Below, piece after piece: positions 24,559-39,200 of a DNA stretch of 64,000 nucleotides. The translations under genes were made by a program, and so were the position numbers. Below the pieces are notes generated by a model that saw only the letters and a list, made by a program, of their open reading frames with translations, had not been told where the DNA came from and did not search any database. Positions within the stretch are counted from its first letter, which is position 1. Each line of letters opens with the position of its first letter. The stretch lies in NCBI GenBank assembly GCA_013398015.1, contig VZRR01009903.1:1171544-1235543 (forward strand), written 5' to 3'. The DNA is from Oreocharis arfaki. Lineage: Eukaryota > Chordata > Aves > Passeriformes > Paramythiidae.

Positions 24559-24636
24559 CAAAATCAAAATAACTCCACGAATCATTAATTTTCTACTGGA
24601 TTTCAAAATCAAAATAACTCTACAATCATAATTTTC
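24559..24636 (+). repeat. Local duplication, two ~34-bp copies at 45-bp offset
   Basis: Copy 1 (24559-24593) and copy 2 (24604-24636) both start CAAAATCAAAATAACTC and continue with AATCAT and AATTTTC blocks. They differ by a few substitutions and two single-base indels. A spacer of about 10 bases separates them. Confidence 0.88.
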
Positions 24637-27600
24637 ACATGCAAACACACTAAAATCATGACATCTTTCTCCTAAGATCATAAAAATTTATGTACAGGAG
24701 GCAGCATCAGTGTATTGAGGAGAAGCTCTGGTCTGGGGAAGGGAAAGAAAAAGGAAATTCGCCCTGTTTTCTTCTCCTCAAATAAATGCCGTGCCTGTGA
24801 ATCTGTGCAACTCCAGTCTTTACTGTGCAATTGAATGGGAAGTCTCCTGGGTGAAGAGCTATCCGGTGAATCCCTCGCAGCACTGATAATTATGCCATTC
24901 TGACTGCTTACTTAATCTATTTGAATCCAGAGGTGAGTTAAGCCAGTTCCTGACCATTAAAGTAAACTACATGGGTAAATACCGCTGTCACTAAGGGGTG
25001 TGATGAAGCTTAACTACACCAACATCTTAACCTCAGCTCAGTGCAACCCCAGCTATTCCATCACAGTTCATAAATGCGATTGCAGGTCCATCTTTTGATT
25101 CAGCAATTTAATAACTTCGAGTGCTGTCAGTACTGCCTTGAAAAATGGCTCCTATAAAATGTAACAGCCTCAATCAGATTGTAAAAGATTCACCCACTGA
25201 AGATTCTTCCATTTCAACTATAATGAATTAATGTTGAGCTGTGTAGAAGTTCAAGTGTCATTTAAACTAATGTGAATCTACTGTAACTTTAAATTTTAAC
25301 TGGACTATGACCAAGAATTTACTGGGAACATCAACTTCAATTTTAGTGATTTTTCAAGGTAAATATGAATTGCAGATTTTACTGGTTTTCTTTTGTTTTA
25401 ACAGTGAAAAGCCAAGTAGGGAAGATATTTAGAAAACAACAGATTTTGAGGCTTAGCTGCTATTTCTATAATGAAGCACTGGAATCCAACACAACATTTG
25501 TCGGAATTTTTATGTATTTAAGGAACATGTCACATCATTGGACTGTATGTAGCAACAAACCACGTTGTCCCAGTAAATCCAGCCTGCCTCTCGCCCCCTC
25601 TTAAAAACGGGTAAAGAGAAGGGGTAAGTGTTGGCTGACACGGCAAACATAAGCTGCAATACAAGCCCACATTAATATTAGGAAAAGTGGACTTGTTGCT
25701 GATTGCATGTCATTGCAAATTAAAAAGATACACAAATAGGCATTAAAATGACAAAATATAATGATACAAGAGCTCATATTCAGACAATTTGTAAGGAGGT
25801 GTTTCATATCTAGGGGTGCAATGATCAGAGAATTGGTTTCTTTCCAAGAAGTCTGTCATTTCAGCAGAGCCATTATTTATCAGTTGGAGTCCTGAGCGAC
25901 TGTTAGTTTTTTATTTGAAAATGTCAGGATATTTTAGACATTAAATCCATATTTGTAGGTTATTTTAATTCTCTGAGACCACAAACTCCTGAAATAGGGC
26001 TAAAAGAAATGCTTTGATGTTTAATGTGCATCTGGGAAACTACAAATAGGGCTTAGTACCTTTTCCCCTCTCTCTTACTCAATACCTGACTTCCTTTTGT
26101 GTGTCTGTTTTATTCTTTTGTTACTGTCATCATTTGTTCCCAACAGAATAAATACCTTATTCTTTTGTTAAGCTTACATTTAATTAAAATGTACAGGATT
26201 TGTGCAGTAAACTCGAATGAAACAAATAAAACAAGGGCCCCCTCTCTTGAAGGCATACATTGTGAATGAAAAATGTCATTACAGACTAAAAAATTTTGCA
26301 GTAAACAGGGCCTACAGAGAGAAGTTTCCCCCGTAATGACATCCATAAAATACACAAATGGCACTTTTAGTACCATCCTGAATATGGCATTTTCTGTGCT
26401 CTACACACAATCTAAATGGTTTGATCATAGAGCATAATACTCCATTGGGTTTATAGAACAATCAATGTTCCATAAAATGATGTATTTATCCAATAGTAGG
26501 CTCAGCAGTTACTGGTGTATGACATTGTAGGACACTGGCTTTGTACTGTTCAGCAGCACACATGCTGGCTGTAAAACTTATCTAACACTACTTCAACAAC
26601 TTCATCTCATCTGTGTCAAGTAATTTGTTGAAGCCTCAGCTTGGTTTAAAAAAACTTGTAATAAAAATTCATAGAATTTTCAGGAGAATGAAAGCTGATG
26701 ACAATAGAAAGGTCACATTGTGGCGCCACTCGTGGGGTCGGGGGTCAGCTGCAGTTCTAAAACAGAAAGTAGATTTCATGCATCGTGTAGCAGATAAAGA
26801 TGGCATTAAGGAGACTTGTCTCAGAAAGAAATGCGTAATGTGTGAGGAAAGTCTGGGCTAATATTATATGTAAAGCACCACTTCGCTCTCAGCCAGCAGC
26901 CTCTTTAGAATTCTAATCCTTCCCCAAAACTTGTAGCAAGCGGCTGTGTGTGGTGAGGCTGGGCTGAGGACATCCTTCACAAGGAGCACCTTTAGGACAA
27001 AGCAGTAAGTCATAAATGAAATAATCTGTTATGGGGACGGAAATGATCTGCATTTACACAGCTAGCTTAAAACAGCTATTTTTCCTTTTCCGTAAAAGTT
27101 CTAGGATTTACAGCCCCCTATTCAGCAACGCTTAATTTTTCATACTTTGGTGATTAGGTATATTACATATTGACACAAACAAACATTTTGTATCTACTAA
27201 AATGCAACTAATATTAAATAATGTGAATGCAAAGAAACATCTTTTCCTTCAATTAAATACAACCTGTAAGGAATTTAAAAGATATAAAAATTTTGCCTTA
27301 TGTTTAACATCACTTGAACAAGCAACTGATTTTCTTATTTTAAACCACATTGTCTACATGGCAGCACAGTATTTTGAATGATATAGTAAGTCCACTTTTC
27401 AAATCCATGAAGTAATATAACTTAGCCTTGATCAAGCTACAAGTTTCTGCTCTGTTTTCTTTCAATTATTTTTGTAATGATCTCTACTTCAAATAATTAA
27501 GTACAGTCTAAGAACTGTGGCATAATGTCTTGACTTCGGGATTTCCCTGATTTTCAGAGGCCACAATGATAAGATGCATTTTTTCAGACCTCTGTTCCTT

Positions 27601-30480
27601 GACCATAGTAAAAACTGTTCTTTATCATTTGTAAGGCTTTTATGTGCAAGCAATGCATGGGCCAGCATTTTTTAAACCAGCTAGTTAAGCTACTAAATAA
27701 GAGGTTGTGAAGGCTCATTCATGTCTTCTGCTGAAGGAAAGACAATACAATGGGTCAAACAGAGAAGTGAAATAAATCAGCAACCTAAAATGGCCCTGTT
27801 ACAACTATTATGTCCACAAAGGCAGCAAATATTCGTAAAGCAATACAAATAAGTATACTGGTAGGGGACTTAACCAGCTCCCTAAGAGACATAAAAAAAT
27901 TCAACCATTGATGCAAAATACATAAATCTCAAGAGATACCAATGTGGCAAGGCTTCATTTTTCCCCTTTTAATATATTATTACCGAAAAAAAAAAAAAAC
28001 CACAAAAACCAAAACCCAGAAAAAACCCCGCAAAAAATACCAAATAATGTTCATAGCTCGTTTTAGACTTGAAAGTCCAGTAATGTCATGTTGCAATGCT
28101 GAAACTCAAAACAGCCTTAGCTTCTAATTTTGTCCTTAACCACTCAATCATGTTTGGAAACTTCAAGGTCTTCTAAGAACTGCTTGAATAAAGGATGAAG
28201 TTTTAACATTTAAGGTATCTTAAAAAGCAGCAGATGTCCTTTACCTTTCTAAAAATGTGAAAGAAAGTACTCTTGTAATATTTTTTTCTTTAGAAAAAAA
28301 GACTGAAATTTCCTGCTTGCTATTTTTACCGTCCACATCTTACAGAACTATGTCAACGGCCACAAAAAGACACAAAAGAAAAAACAACCACCAAAAAAAA
28401 TAGCCAAGCCATTCAGTTAGGGTGTTTAGGCGGTTTGTTTGGTTTGGTTTAGTTTCCCTTCGGTGTCTAGCTAACCTTTGGGAAAAGGCCTTCTCTAGGA
28501 AAAATTTCAGCTTCTCTTTTCCCGCACTGAAGATCCAAAATGAATACTATAGAGCCCAGTGTTACAGAAGGTATGCAAACAGAAATACACATCCCAAAAC
28601 TCCCACTGATCGTGGCAAACATGTACAGTGTTAACATGCAGAATTTACAGCTGCCTAACCTGCAGAGTAACTGGTTTTCTTGCAAACCACTTTTTCTCTT
28701 TACCTGTTTGCCACCATGCAGACTGCTCTTCTCAACTCCGACATGTGAGCAAAAACCTCTCTGTGGCATATGCAGCAATTACCTACATGGGCAAGCAGCA
28801 TCAGGAATGTATCTGGAGTATTTCAGCTATCTCTTCCACTGCAATTTAGCAGCTTGAGATGAGGATAGCCAGCCTGGACATTTCTTAGCAGTCCAGCTTC
28901 AAAGACTACTCTGGCCCTCAGTTTGGGAACAACTGACATTGATGATACTCGGATGCACTCTTTCTGTTTTATCCCCTGCAGTGCAAATGGAAAATGCATT
29001 TTTAGCACTTCCAAATCAAAATCCCAACTTCAAGGGGTTCTGGTTGTGCTTGGTCAAACCAGGGATTGCTGTTTCCTAGGCAGACAGAACATACAATATA
29101 ATACAAAAAATAATACACTAATATGAAAAAATTCAGGGGAAAACCCCCTCCAAGCTCTGCTCATAGCGAAAAGGATTTGGATTTCTGAAAAAGGTCTAGT
29201 CCCAGACACTAACAGCTTTGTCAAGAAAAGGAAAAACGCTTTTTGTCATTGTTATCTCAGCAAAAGTTTTTGTTTTTCAAGAATATATACATTCAGGTCC
29301 TGGTTTGATAAACATTTATTTATCAAGCATACTGCTTACTGCCATAGTTAGCCTCAATAGTCTCAAAGGGACTAAACATGGTTGCTTGCATTATGCATTG
29401 TGTTTGCATAATCAGGCCCTTGGGATTAACAATTCTGAAAATGGCTGGCCTTCTCTAAGGTTTGATGTACATATATGCACTAAGGAAAACAGACACTTGT
29501 AAGGAATACCTAAAATAACACATCATGTTATTAAATGATCAAGCAGAAATTATATTCTTCAGCATACCTATCTACTATGAGTATCATGATTCTCTGTATT
29601 TATTTATTCTGATTTATGCACCCTTTCAATAAAAAGAAGCACCTGTTCTTTGCTTGAGGGCATGTCTCAACCCATTTAAAAAGCACAGCAGTTTTTAGGA
29701 GGAATGCTTGGGAATAACTACAAATAGTAAGTTTCCCTAGTTCTTTTTGTTAGTTAAGACAGCAGAAACTACCATTTCAAATGTGATAGTCATATCTGTA
29801 TTTCATTTATAAACTCAACTATGTTACAGCTATATTCATATGTCTCCAGAATAAATTATGGGAAATAACCATTTGTCTTCATTGTAGACACTTTTGCATG
29901 TATAGTAGAAAACAAACCTCTATTCAATAACTGCACAGAGGCACCATTAAAATCAAATTTACAGTAAACAGAACCTGCAGCTGGGGTAAAACACTAACTG
30001 TTAGTATTTTAATTATCAGTGAAGCTTTCGGAGGTCTAACATCTGCTCATAGCCAAATGACAGCAGCTGCTTGTGTACACTTAAAACAACATGAATTTCT
30101 TCTATAAATATTAAAATGAATTGTATGTCACATGTTCATTGTGGCTCTATTCCTACTAAGCTGTTGAAGTATATAGGGTATTTTGAACTTCTTTCTTGTG
30201 GCAAATTCATAAAGGGCTGACCTCCTCAAAAGAATGAGAGGCAAAGGCAGCAAAAATTCTTGAGTCTGTAAATTGAAAATGTTTAGAGACAGTACTGGAG
30301 GTCACCCTCTGCCAAGACACTGCTGGTAAATGCTAACAAAACATCAGCGGTAAGTTCTGATCATTGTGCACTACAGTAACTTCAAGGACAAGACTGCTCA
30401 GCATGCAAAGTGTCAGGAGTCTGTGGGATGGCTTGTATCAAAAGCTAATGTTCATCTAATAAGTGAAGCAATTAATGCAT
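24637..30480. other. Intron sequence with scattered conserved-looking segments
   Basis: AT-rich with no supported exon. About 26080-26400 is unique sequence with TAAT-type words and could be a conserved non-coding element. Poly-A/AAAACC low-complexity patches occur at 27986-28037 and about 28376-28400. Confidence 0.45.
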
Positions 30481-30488
30481 TATCTTAC

Positions 30489-30610
30489 CTGGAAAAAATA
30501 TATTCAGTTTCAATGTCCAAAACATTCGGCAGATGAGTGTACTCTCTTTTGTGGACTTCATCAAAATCATACCGGAATGATCCCTGATTCACATGATTAG
30601 AAGCAATAAA
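30489..30610 (-). other. Possible cryptic or alternative exon, unrecognised
   Basis: On the minus strand a pyrimidine-rich tract ending TTGCAG (AG at 30612-30611) is followed by 122 open bases. These end at a near-consensus donor, CCAG then GTAAGAT (GT at 30488-30487). The translation includes NQGSFRYDFDEVHKREYTHL, which is polar and protein-like, and the segment holds CpGs in AT-rich DNA. The exon would end in phase 2 in that frame, so it does not splice in frame to the ZNF407 last exon, which needs phase 1. An earlier acceptor (TTTTTAG, AG at 30655-30654) is also possible. I do not recognise the product. Confidence 0.22.
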
Positions 30611-33600
30611 CTGCAATGAGGAAGGAACTATACTGGCCCAATATGAGATTTTGCTAAAAAGGGCAAGCTTCATAACTTAATTTTGCAGCTTTTTATCTAG
30701 GCACTGACATAGAGTTGATATTTTCCTTTTAGTCTCTCACCTGCTTGGGAATATAGGAAGGAAAACTGGAGGAGTGACACGCATTTAGTTAAGCTGTAGA
30801 GTCTGGCACAATGAGAGGAAGAGAGTGTTGCAACCAGTTTCAGAAGAAAACAAGGGAAGGGGGTTTTACAGTTTTCACTTTACAGGTTTTCAGTGGAGAA
30901 AGATCTATTTCTTTGCTTTTACAGCATCAAGTGTAATGCCAGTGGCAAATAATATTTATGTATTTTCATGATAGATCTACAGCTGGAAAGGAGCACTACA
31001 ATAATTTAGTCTGAAAGCTGTAGGTCATGCCAACCTGTGTTTTGGAAAAAAACCCAACATGACTAGATGCTGCAGCCTTACATGTGTAACCACAACACAG
31101 GATCAGCCACGAGTACAGCTGTCTCCACAGTGGTATCTGGCTTAAGATGAAGGTGAATTAATTGCAAAGGCAGCTCCCAAACTTCTGACATCAGATTTCC
31201 CACCCCAAAAGTCAGTCTCAGTGCAAGGGAAGGAGGAAGGAACAGGGCTGGTTAGAGGTGGGACAGTTTCTGTGCACAGGCCTTCCCCTTTGCTGGCCCC
31301 TCACTCCTCCTGAGACACTTGACAGCATCAAGGCTTACCATGCCCAAACAATGAGTGTCAGAAAACATGCTGATTTTTCACCCCAGAGTGTCACAGGTCT
31401 AGCAATAATGCTGGGAGTACTCAGGAAGCAAGAAACAGGGGTACTTGCTGGTTCTGGGAGGTTGGATAGGAAACAGAGGCTGGAGAGATGGGTAATTTTT
31501 TTATACCACTTGCAAGGGTCAAGCTTGTGACAAAGACTTTTTTTTCATGATTCACCTCTGGTGAAGGATGGGAGCAGCATGTTTCCAGAATATCTTCAAA
31601 GGAAGAGCTGTTCATGTAATTGACCCTTCTGCTGACAGAAATATGTTTTCAGTGCTATTGATAGAGTAGCACTTAAATGAACTGTCTTCCACTTCCAGTG
31701 TTAGAAAGCACGAAGCAGAAGGTAGACAAAACAAGACAGAAGATACCAAAGCTGGTGTTTTCTGCGCCGTCACTGAGAACTGTCAATGCAGGAACTGCAA
31801 GATGTGTCCCAGACACAAGTCTGTGTGCCCGAGCTGCATAGGAAATGCAAAGTAAACTGTTGCTCTGCAGCTCTCCCAAAGGCTCAGAACCTCCTTACCA
31901 AGTTGCTTGCACTTGGCTGCAAAGCTGTGTGTTTGAGAGCTGAACACTTACCACACTACTCTGCTGACAAGACTACCTAAATTGTTGGTAAACTAGAGGT
32001 AGAAATCAACAGCTTTTAGATGGCATATGGAGCTAATACTAAATTGGAAGAGTTAACATCAATACAAAGAAAACCAGGATGCAGCATAAGTAAATAAGAA
32101 AATAACAATGTAAGATTGAAGTTGTGCTACTGCATACCAGCACTTGTGGAGAAAGTAAATATGCGAAAATGATATTCAATGAGAGAGGAGTCCCTTGAGA
32201 ACTGTAATGCTGAAGAAATTTAAAGAATGACAGTGTTCATCAAATTACATGTGAGTTTATGAAATGTAAAACAGGAAAAGAAAACAGGCCAAAGCAATTT
32301 TTAATTGCACATTCAAAGGCATGTCTGCTGCACGTTGTTCTGGTACAGATACAACTAAATTATGTCTTGACCTTTCTAGGAAGGAGATCTTGACTAAAGA
32401 ATATTCAGAATAGTGAAACAAGAACTGTTAGAACTTGACTGAAATGGAAATATTGAAGGTTTAAGTGCAGGTATTCTGGCTACATAATCTGCAAATGCTG
32501 GAGAGGGAGGAAAATTTTTGTCCCTATTAGATAAGCATAATCTGATTTTGATGAAAGACTAGGATGTTCATGTCATGCTGCAGAAAGATGGTTAGACATG
32601 GTGAGAAATGGAAAGTCAATTCAGCTACCTCATCCACTTTCAGGTGCCAGGGTAATGAAGCTCCTAGATGGAACAAATAGACTGTGCAGTGGTTAAGAGT
32701 ATGACTCAACCCAACTCATCACCATTTATACTGCAAATCCATGCTATTCCAGAACAGTTCAGTGAAAAGGAGCATGGGATTCTGCAGGAACTACTTAAAT
32801 AACTTTTGTAAACACCTCCATTCTGTACTAAAGTTCACTCAAGACTGTGGTGCCTTAAGTCTTAAAACCCAGAGAACTTGCAATGACTGTCAATCATAAG
32901 AAGAATGAACCCTAGTCAAATATGGACCAGTAAACAACCCCTGCCACTCTGTCAGGTCATTTCATTAGCTCTTCTAATTTTTTTCCTTCCTGAGACCCAA
33001 CCCAGACTAGGAAAAGAGGGAATATTTTAAAATTAAATAATCATATTTTTCTAAAGTATTTTAAAATGCCACTTAGCTCTTAATTCTGATAACACTTGTT
33101 CAAAGATTTATAATCCACATCTGTCTCCCACTGAAGACAAGTAATGCTTAAAACTATGTTAACTAAATGATGCCAAAGGGTTTGAAAACACCGTGGTTCA
33201 CTTGTCTGTAGCATGATGCAAGCTGCAGTGAATGCCATCATTCTGCTGTTACCTAGGACCTGGTACAGCATCCTTAGTGGTAGCATGAATGGAGCCCAAG
33301 CACTTCTACTATTGCTGGAACTTAGTTCACTTCTTTTTTGGTACAGTAGACAAAATTTCAGAGGAATCTGTGATAATTTCTACGAAAGCAGTAAAGCTTG
33401 TGATATGTGGCAAAATGGAGACCCGATAACAGCCCCACCAAAAAGAAAACAAACAAAAAACCAACACCAGAAGCCTGGAGCTAGATATCTGGAAGATCTG
33501 ATTTTCAAAACCACTAGGAAACTAACAGCTCATGCTGACACTTTTGTTAAAAGGTTTTTATTTCATCTACCTTTTATTAAAATACTTCTTACTCTTTTTC

Positions 33601-35999
33601 CAGTTACTGTAGTTTAGTAAGCTCACAATTTTCTAACTTCTGGCATGGAACAGACAAATGGCCAGGACTCTTTGTGGTTTGTTATTTCAAATATGTGCAG
33701 ATTACAGAGCTTCGGAGCAGCCCATGGCATCACAGGTTGAAACAGCTGCTATAGGTCTCAGGTACGGCTTACGGATTCTGTAGCTATTACTTTTGGGGTA
33801 TGTTCCAGTGCTCCAAAACCCACCAAGGTTCACCATTTCTTTCTGTGTCTACACGTACCCTTAAAACATTATTCAAGTGCTTCTACTGAAATAAAAAGAC
33901 TCTAAAGGTATTTGAATTATATTATTTTCTTTATAAAAAGAAAATGCACAGATGAAAATGTACACGGAACAAAAATTATATCAGTGCCTAAAAGAACAAG
34001 CTAAAAGAAGTCCAAAATTAATGTTTTTCTTCTTTCACATGTTATTTTTTTAGGGCCTCTTTCACAATAGAGTGAATTTTATGCAAGATTTTTAGGTCTC
34101 TTTGCATAAAGCTGATTTCCTCAACATAGAACTAGGAAGCAAAATAAAATTGTCCTGCTTTCCACGAGTGCTAGGCACAAGAACATGCAAATGCAAACTG
34201 AACAGAACAGACTTAAAATCTAATGGCATCTATCTAAAACTGTATCTCCTGAATTGCTCACAATTGGTAACACACTAAATAACACCATAAAAATGAAAAA
34301 AGCATTATACTAACTTTTCAGGCAGAGAAGTGAAAAACAACAAGAAGTATGTTGCCAGGGTCACACAAGAATTCCCAAGTGTGCTGAGTCCCAGTTTTAC
34401 ATCTTAATCACCGCATTATCATTTCTTAGGAGAGCCTATTGTCAACTCCAAGAGTTGAGGTACTCCATTTACCCACCGTGAAGCTCTAGTCACATCATTG
34501 CAATTTTCCTGATAATGCCCTGTCAATGACTCAACCCCACGTTCATGAGCAGAGAGGAGTTCAGTGTCCATGTATCCTATAATGAGGAATGCTGGGCTGC
34601 AATCTCTGCTGAGATTGTCATAGGTGTCCACTGATACCATCTGCAATTACAGAATTTTATGAGATGGAAACTGGTTCATTATGAAAAAGACCCAAGTCTA
34701 CCAGCTCATTTCACAGATGTCAGATGGCAGACTTCCTGCTCATCGCAATTCTTGCAAGTGCAGAAGAAGGGACCTGTAGTGAGGCTTTTGGGAATTAAGC
34801 ATACAGTTAATGCCAAGCATGGGCTTAAATGTTTTTCTAAGTTGGAGCCTGATAGCTCCAGTCTAAGCCATTCAAAACAGAGACACAGATTCTTTAATTT
34901 CAGCTTCACAAGGGCCAAACCAGGACTGCTAGTTCCCAGAGGAAGGCTGACACAAACTTAGCTAAAAATCACTTTTGCCCTCAGCCAAACACATCTCTCT
35001 CAGACTGAATTCACCCTGATTATAACTAAGCAAAATAATTACATAAAATAATTACATTTTCAAAAGTATCAGCTAAATTCAATTTTGAACTGTCACCTAT
35101 TCAAAAAAAATGGATGAATACATTCCTTTTAAAATGCTAAAGTACATTATGGATAACTACGCATTTTTGTATTTTTTACATGTATTATTTACTTTATTTA
35201 AATAGTTTTCTCAAAAACTTCGTTGTTACATTTAAGAAGTATGTGTAGTATGGAGAATGTTGTTGATAAACCTTTCTTCTTAGAGAGTAATCCCTCTCAC
35301 ACATACATTCTTTTGCACTCTCAGACAATGATATATTAACCTTCAAACCTATCAACTATTAGCTTAAACAGACATCTTAATTTTGGACAGTTCAGTCTAT
35401 TTAAGAACACAGAAATTAAAACAATTCTCTAGTTTCTCTGAAAGAAATACAGATTTCTTCTGCAGCTTTCAAGAAATGAAGCACTGTTTGCTATAGTACA
35501 GCCCCCTCTGCTCCTTCCAAAAAGAGCCTGTTTCTGTTGGAGGTGAACCTTGCGGCATTTATTCATTCCCTTTTTAACAACAGACCGCAGAAAAATCCAA
35601 GGAGTGTTTAGCAAGATGACTTAAAATACTGAGTGCAGGCTGTAGCACTACTCTGGATGAATTCTGGCACTCTGAAAACCGAATAGAAGGTGCTGATGCC
35701 AATCTCTATCATCCTAAATATTAGGGAATCTGCTTATTTGAGAGACTTGCTTTCTCGTCGTGCAACTACCTCAAGTGGCAGTGACAGACATGCTCAAACC
35801 ATGGTCTCTGGCCTTTCATATGCTCCTTTCACAGGGCGGTTTCCATAACAAAGATATGCTCCCACTTGGTCAATTTATCACAACCTCCTCAAACGCTTCC
35901 CCTCCCACACATGCACTTGGTATCCCCACTGCCTCATCACGAAAAAACAGAACAGAAGCCCACCAACCATACAAAAATTACATTGCAGATTTGTAGATT

Positions 36000-36260
36000 A
36001 ATGGGCTGATTCTGGCATCTCAATTCAAATGGATTTACAACCACTGTGTTTAGCCCTGTGTGATTTCAAATAGAATTACTTCTGATGAATTTGAATGCAA
36101 ATTCACAAAGCATTAAAACAAACCATGTTTAAACTCATTGGTTCATCAGATGCAAATATCGTGCATTAAGCAGGGAACACCCATTTATGAAAATAATGAA
36201 AACTGACACCAATATAATAAAATCATTACAGGTTTATGGATTCTGGGACTTAAACAAGCC
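36000..36260. promoter_or_regulatory. Candidate element with two POU octamers
   Basis: ATGCAAAT, the POU-factor octamer, occurs exactly at 36095-36102 and 36150-36157, on the same strand and 55 bases apart. The surrounding sequence is unique and AT-rich. Function and conservation are untested. Confidence 0.3.
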
Positions 36261-39200
36261 ATACCCTTGCTTCTCCTAACTGATTAAATGCTTCTTTGCA
36301 GTTTATGTTTGATCTGCAATTCAAAAATAAATTAGTTTAGTCTTTGAGCCCAGAACCTTGGAAAATTGCTAGGAGGTTCTACCTCAGATTTGTCTGGGGA
36401 AAAGGGCTGGGTAAAGGGAGGAAATTGTGGGGGCAGGGAAGCTTGCACTGCAAGTGAGAACCGACAGCACAGGAGAGGAAGCAGTCAGATAAATCGAGGT
36501 TTGCAGCCTCCACCGGCAGCGTTCACAAACCCACCGCCTGAACAGCGTCGTGTGGAACAAAAGGCAAGGATGATCATATTGGGCACTTTTGTTTCATAAA
36601 GCTGGCACAGATGGGCCTGTCACACCATGTGCTTCATTTCTATGAAACCTCCACCACCTTCACTTTGCATCATGTTTGTAGACAAGGAGTTTAAGTGCAG
36701 AAGGGCAAAGGATTGCCCATAATTACTGGGATTGTCCCATGGCAAGGAAGCAAAAATGAACGCGACCATGATCTAACTGATGAAGTAGATCTCTGAGGTT
36801 GTATGTAGACAGTATATATAGTGTGGGTTTTTCATTAATCCCCCTTGTCTAATTATCATGAACATGTTTTCATTTTCAGTTAGATGACAACAGCCTAGCT
36901 CAATAGTTTCCAGTAAAATCTTTGTATCTAGATAATAAATTCTTCTCATAATGATGAGATTTAAAACAGCAAAACATTCCTCACTGAGGCATGTAATGCT
37001 GATAAAGCACTATTTTGCTGCACAATCTATGCCGTATAAAAAGTTCTTTGCTGCATCACGATCTGCTCCAATTTGTGTATAAATAGCATTCATAATAAAA
37101 GGAAATGTAACACCAAGTTTTACTTAAATAACTGCTCAAAAAGAGGTTGGGACATAATGCAGCTAACACACAACAACAACAAAAAAAGGAAGCGCAACTG
37201 CAATAGAGCTTTCTCAACATCCTTTTTTTCTTTTTTTTTTTTTTTATGAATCCATTCACACCAGCATTAAGTATTTGAACCCAAAATATTTAAAGAATTA
37301 TATGCTGGAATGGTTTGAGGGTAGTGTGGTTCCTAGAGTTGAGGTACCATCTAAATGTGCTGCAAACACCAGAAAACCCAACTTAGAAAGCAACTCTCTC
37401 CATAATTTTAACCAGTCATCCCAAGAAGGCTCCTATTTCTGAGAACGGAGATACATTACTGAAAAGGTCTAACAAGCTTTGAAGTCTTTAAGACTTACAT
37501 ATTCAAATATGAATGCCTTGAATTAGATTCCCAAACCTGTATGTACAGAAACCATTAGCCATTTCTGAGGCATCGTGCAGCACCACACTGACAATGTAAC
37601 TAACACAAGGGATTTGAGAAGCCTGACTGTTCCAGTATTGCAGCTATCCAGTACTCACTGTCTCCATCACCTTCTATAAATCCTTACTTGGCCAGCAGAA
37701 CCAGTACTTCCATGACCATGATTTGAATCTATGGCTTTGTTACCTCCACTGCACAGCACACAGAACAATACTGGTCAGAGATGAAGAGTAAAGTCGTGTC
37801 CACATTCAGGACATGGCAAAAATTCCCACCGAGTCACAATGCAATTAATACAATTTTGGACTAAAGCAAAAATAAAAATCTGGATTCGGCTCATTCTTTA
37901 TCATTTAATGCCAGTGCTCTGAAATCCATCTGGCTTCTAATAGGCATTAAGATGCTGGTTAAAAGCTACCTAGTCCCGAGTCACTATTTTTAACTCTGTT
38001 GCTCTTTCCACACCCCTTTTCATGACCACAGCCAAAAGCAGCATTTGGGATAGGTTCATTTTGTTACAGAGAGAGAGAAAAACATATAGCACATTTTCTT
38101 ATCATTTCTGAAGTTGGTCCCCAAACCAGACTGAAATAGCTTCTGATTACAGGTATTTTCTGTGAACTGTGAGGCAGGTGAGGACTTGGTTTTCCCTTGT
38201 GACCTACTGGCTAAATTCTTGAGGGCTACTGAGAAGATGCTGTAGCATAAATTAAAATTTGTACTGGTTGAAATGATGTATCATGAGACCTTGCCTTTAA
38301 GAATTGCTGAATACCAGATCAACCTCAACTTCTCAGTGCTACATGCATCTTCTGGGGCTTTTTTATTGTATGAATGCAGGAGAAGGACAATACTCAAGGA
38401 TAAAGGACCACCTTGATCTGCATTAGAATGCGATTGGCCTGGTTAAACTGTGACAGAGATGTATGGATATGTAGTAAGTGCCAATCTGAGCACTCAGATG
38501 TGGAATTACATCTTCATATATGGGTACTTATTTTAGAAAGTGGATCTCATAGGATAGATAGGGTTGCCCACTTAGCTCAGAAAATCCTGCTCCAGTTTTA
38601 AAAGCTACTTGTCACTGCAGAGCAATTTTGAAGCAAAGTGGTATGTTTGGTGGCCTCATTTGCATGACAATGCCCAGAATGCTCTCCTAACTCACAGCTA
38701 TTTCATGGAAGGGCTGATGCATTCAAGGTTTGAGAATAAACCCACATCCTGTGGGTATACCAGTGCATATAATTTTAATACTTCTCCAATTCGTGCAAAA
38801 GATAAGACTGTAAAAATGGATAGTGGTTATAGGTAACCAAACTAACCTGCCTGTCATCAGTATTTACTAGAAATCAAAATCACAAATGGTAGTTTGGCAA
38901 ATCTCTAACTCATTGATTAATTAGCTGATCATCTCGTACCCACGTGTATATGCTTTAAGTGCTGACATAAGTCATCAAGGTTGCTGTGAAGAGCTGTCCC
39001 AATATATTAACAAGCAAACCCAGAAAAACTAAACAACGCACAACACACAGCACAGATACAGAATAACAGTTCATCAAGACGGACTTCGCTCATCTCCTGC
39101 ACTTCTCTCCTCCTCTCTCACAGCTTGCTACACAAAATAAATGCACTACATCGACTTACACTGCAGTACAGAATATCACAGTCTGCTCTATTGTGTGGAT

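Noticed and set aside
30965..31060. Sequence resembling an old CR1-type tail (CTGGAAAGG, TTTAGTCTG)
   Set aside because: Only short scattered similarity, with no terminal octamer or continuous match. Not safe to call.
33213..33617. 134-codon plus-strand frame
   Set aside because: No recognisable domain; it crosses an AAAC-rich low-complexity patch and lacks exon signals.
38413..38601. Plus-strand frame with a C-x2-C and histidines, suggesting a zinc finger
   Set aside because: The spacing does not fit C2H2, it is on the strand opposite ZNF407, and there are no exon borders.
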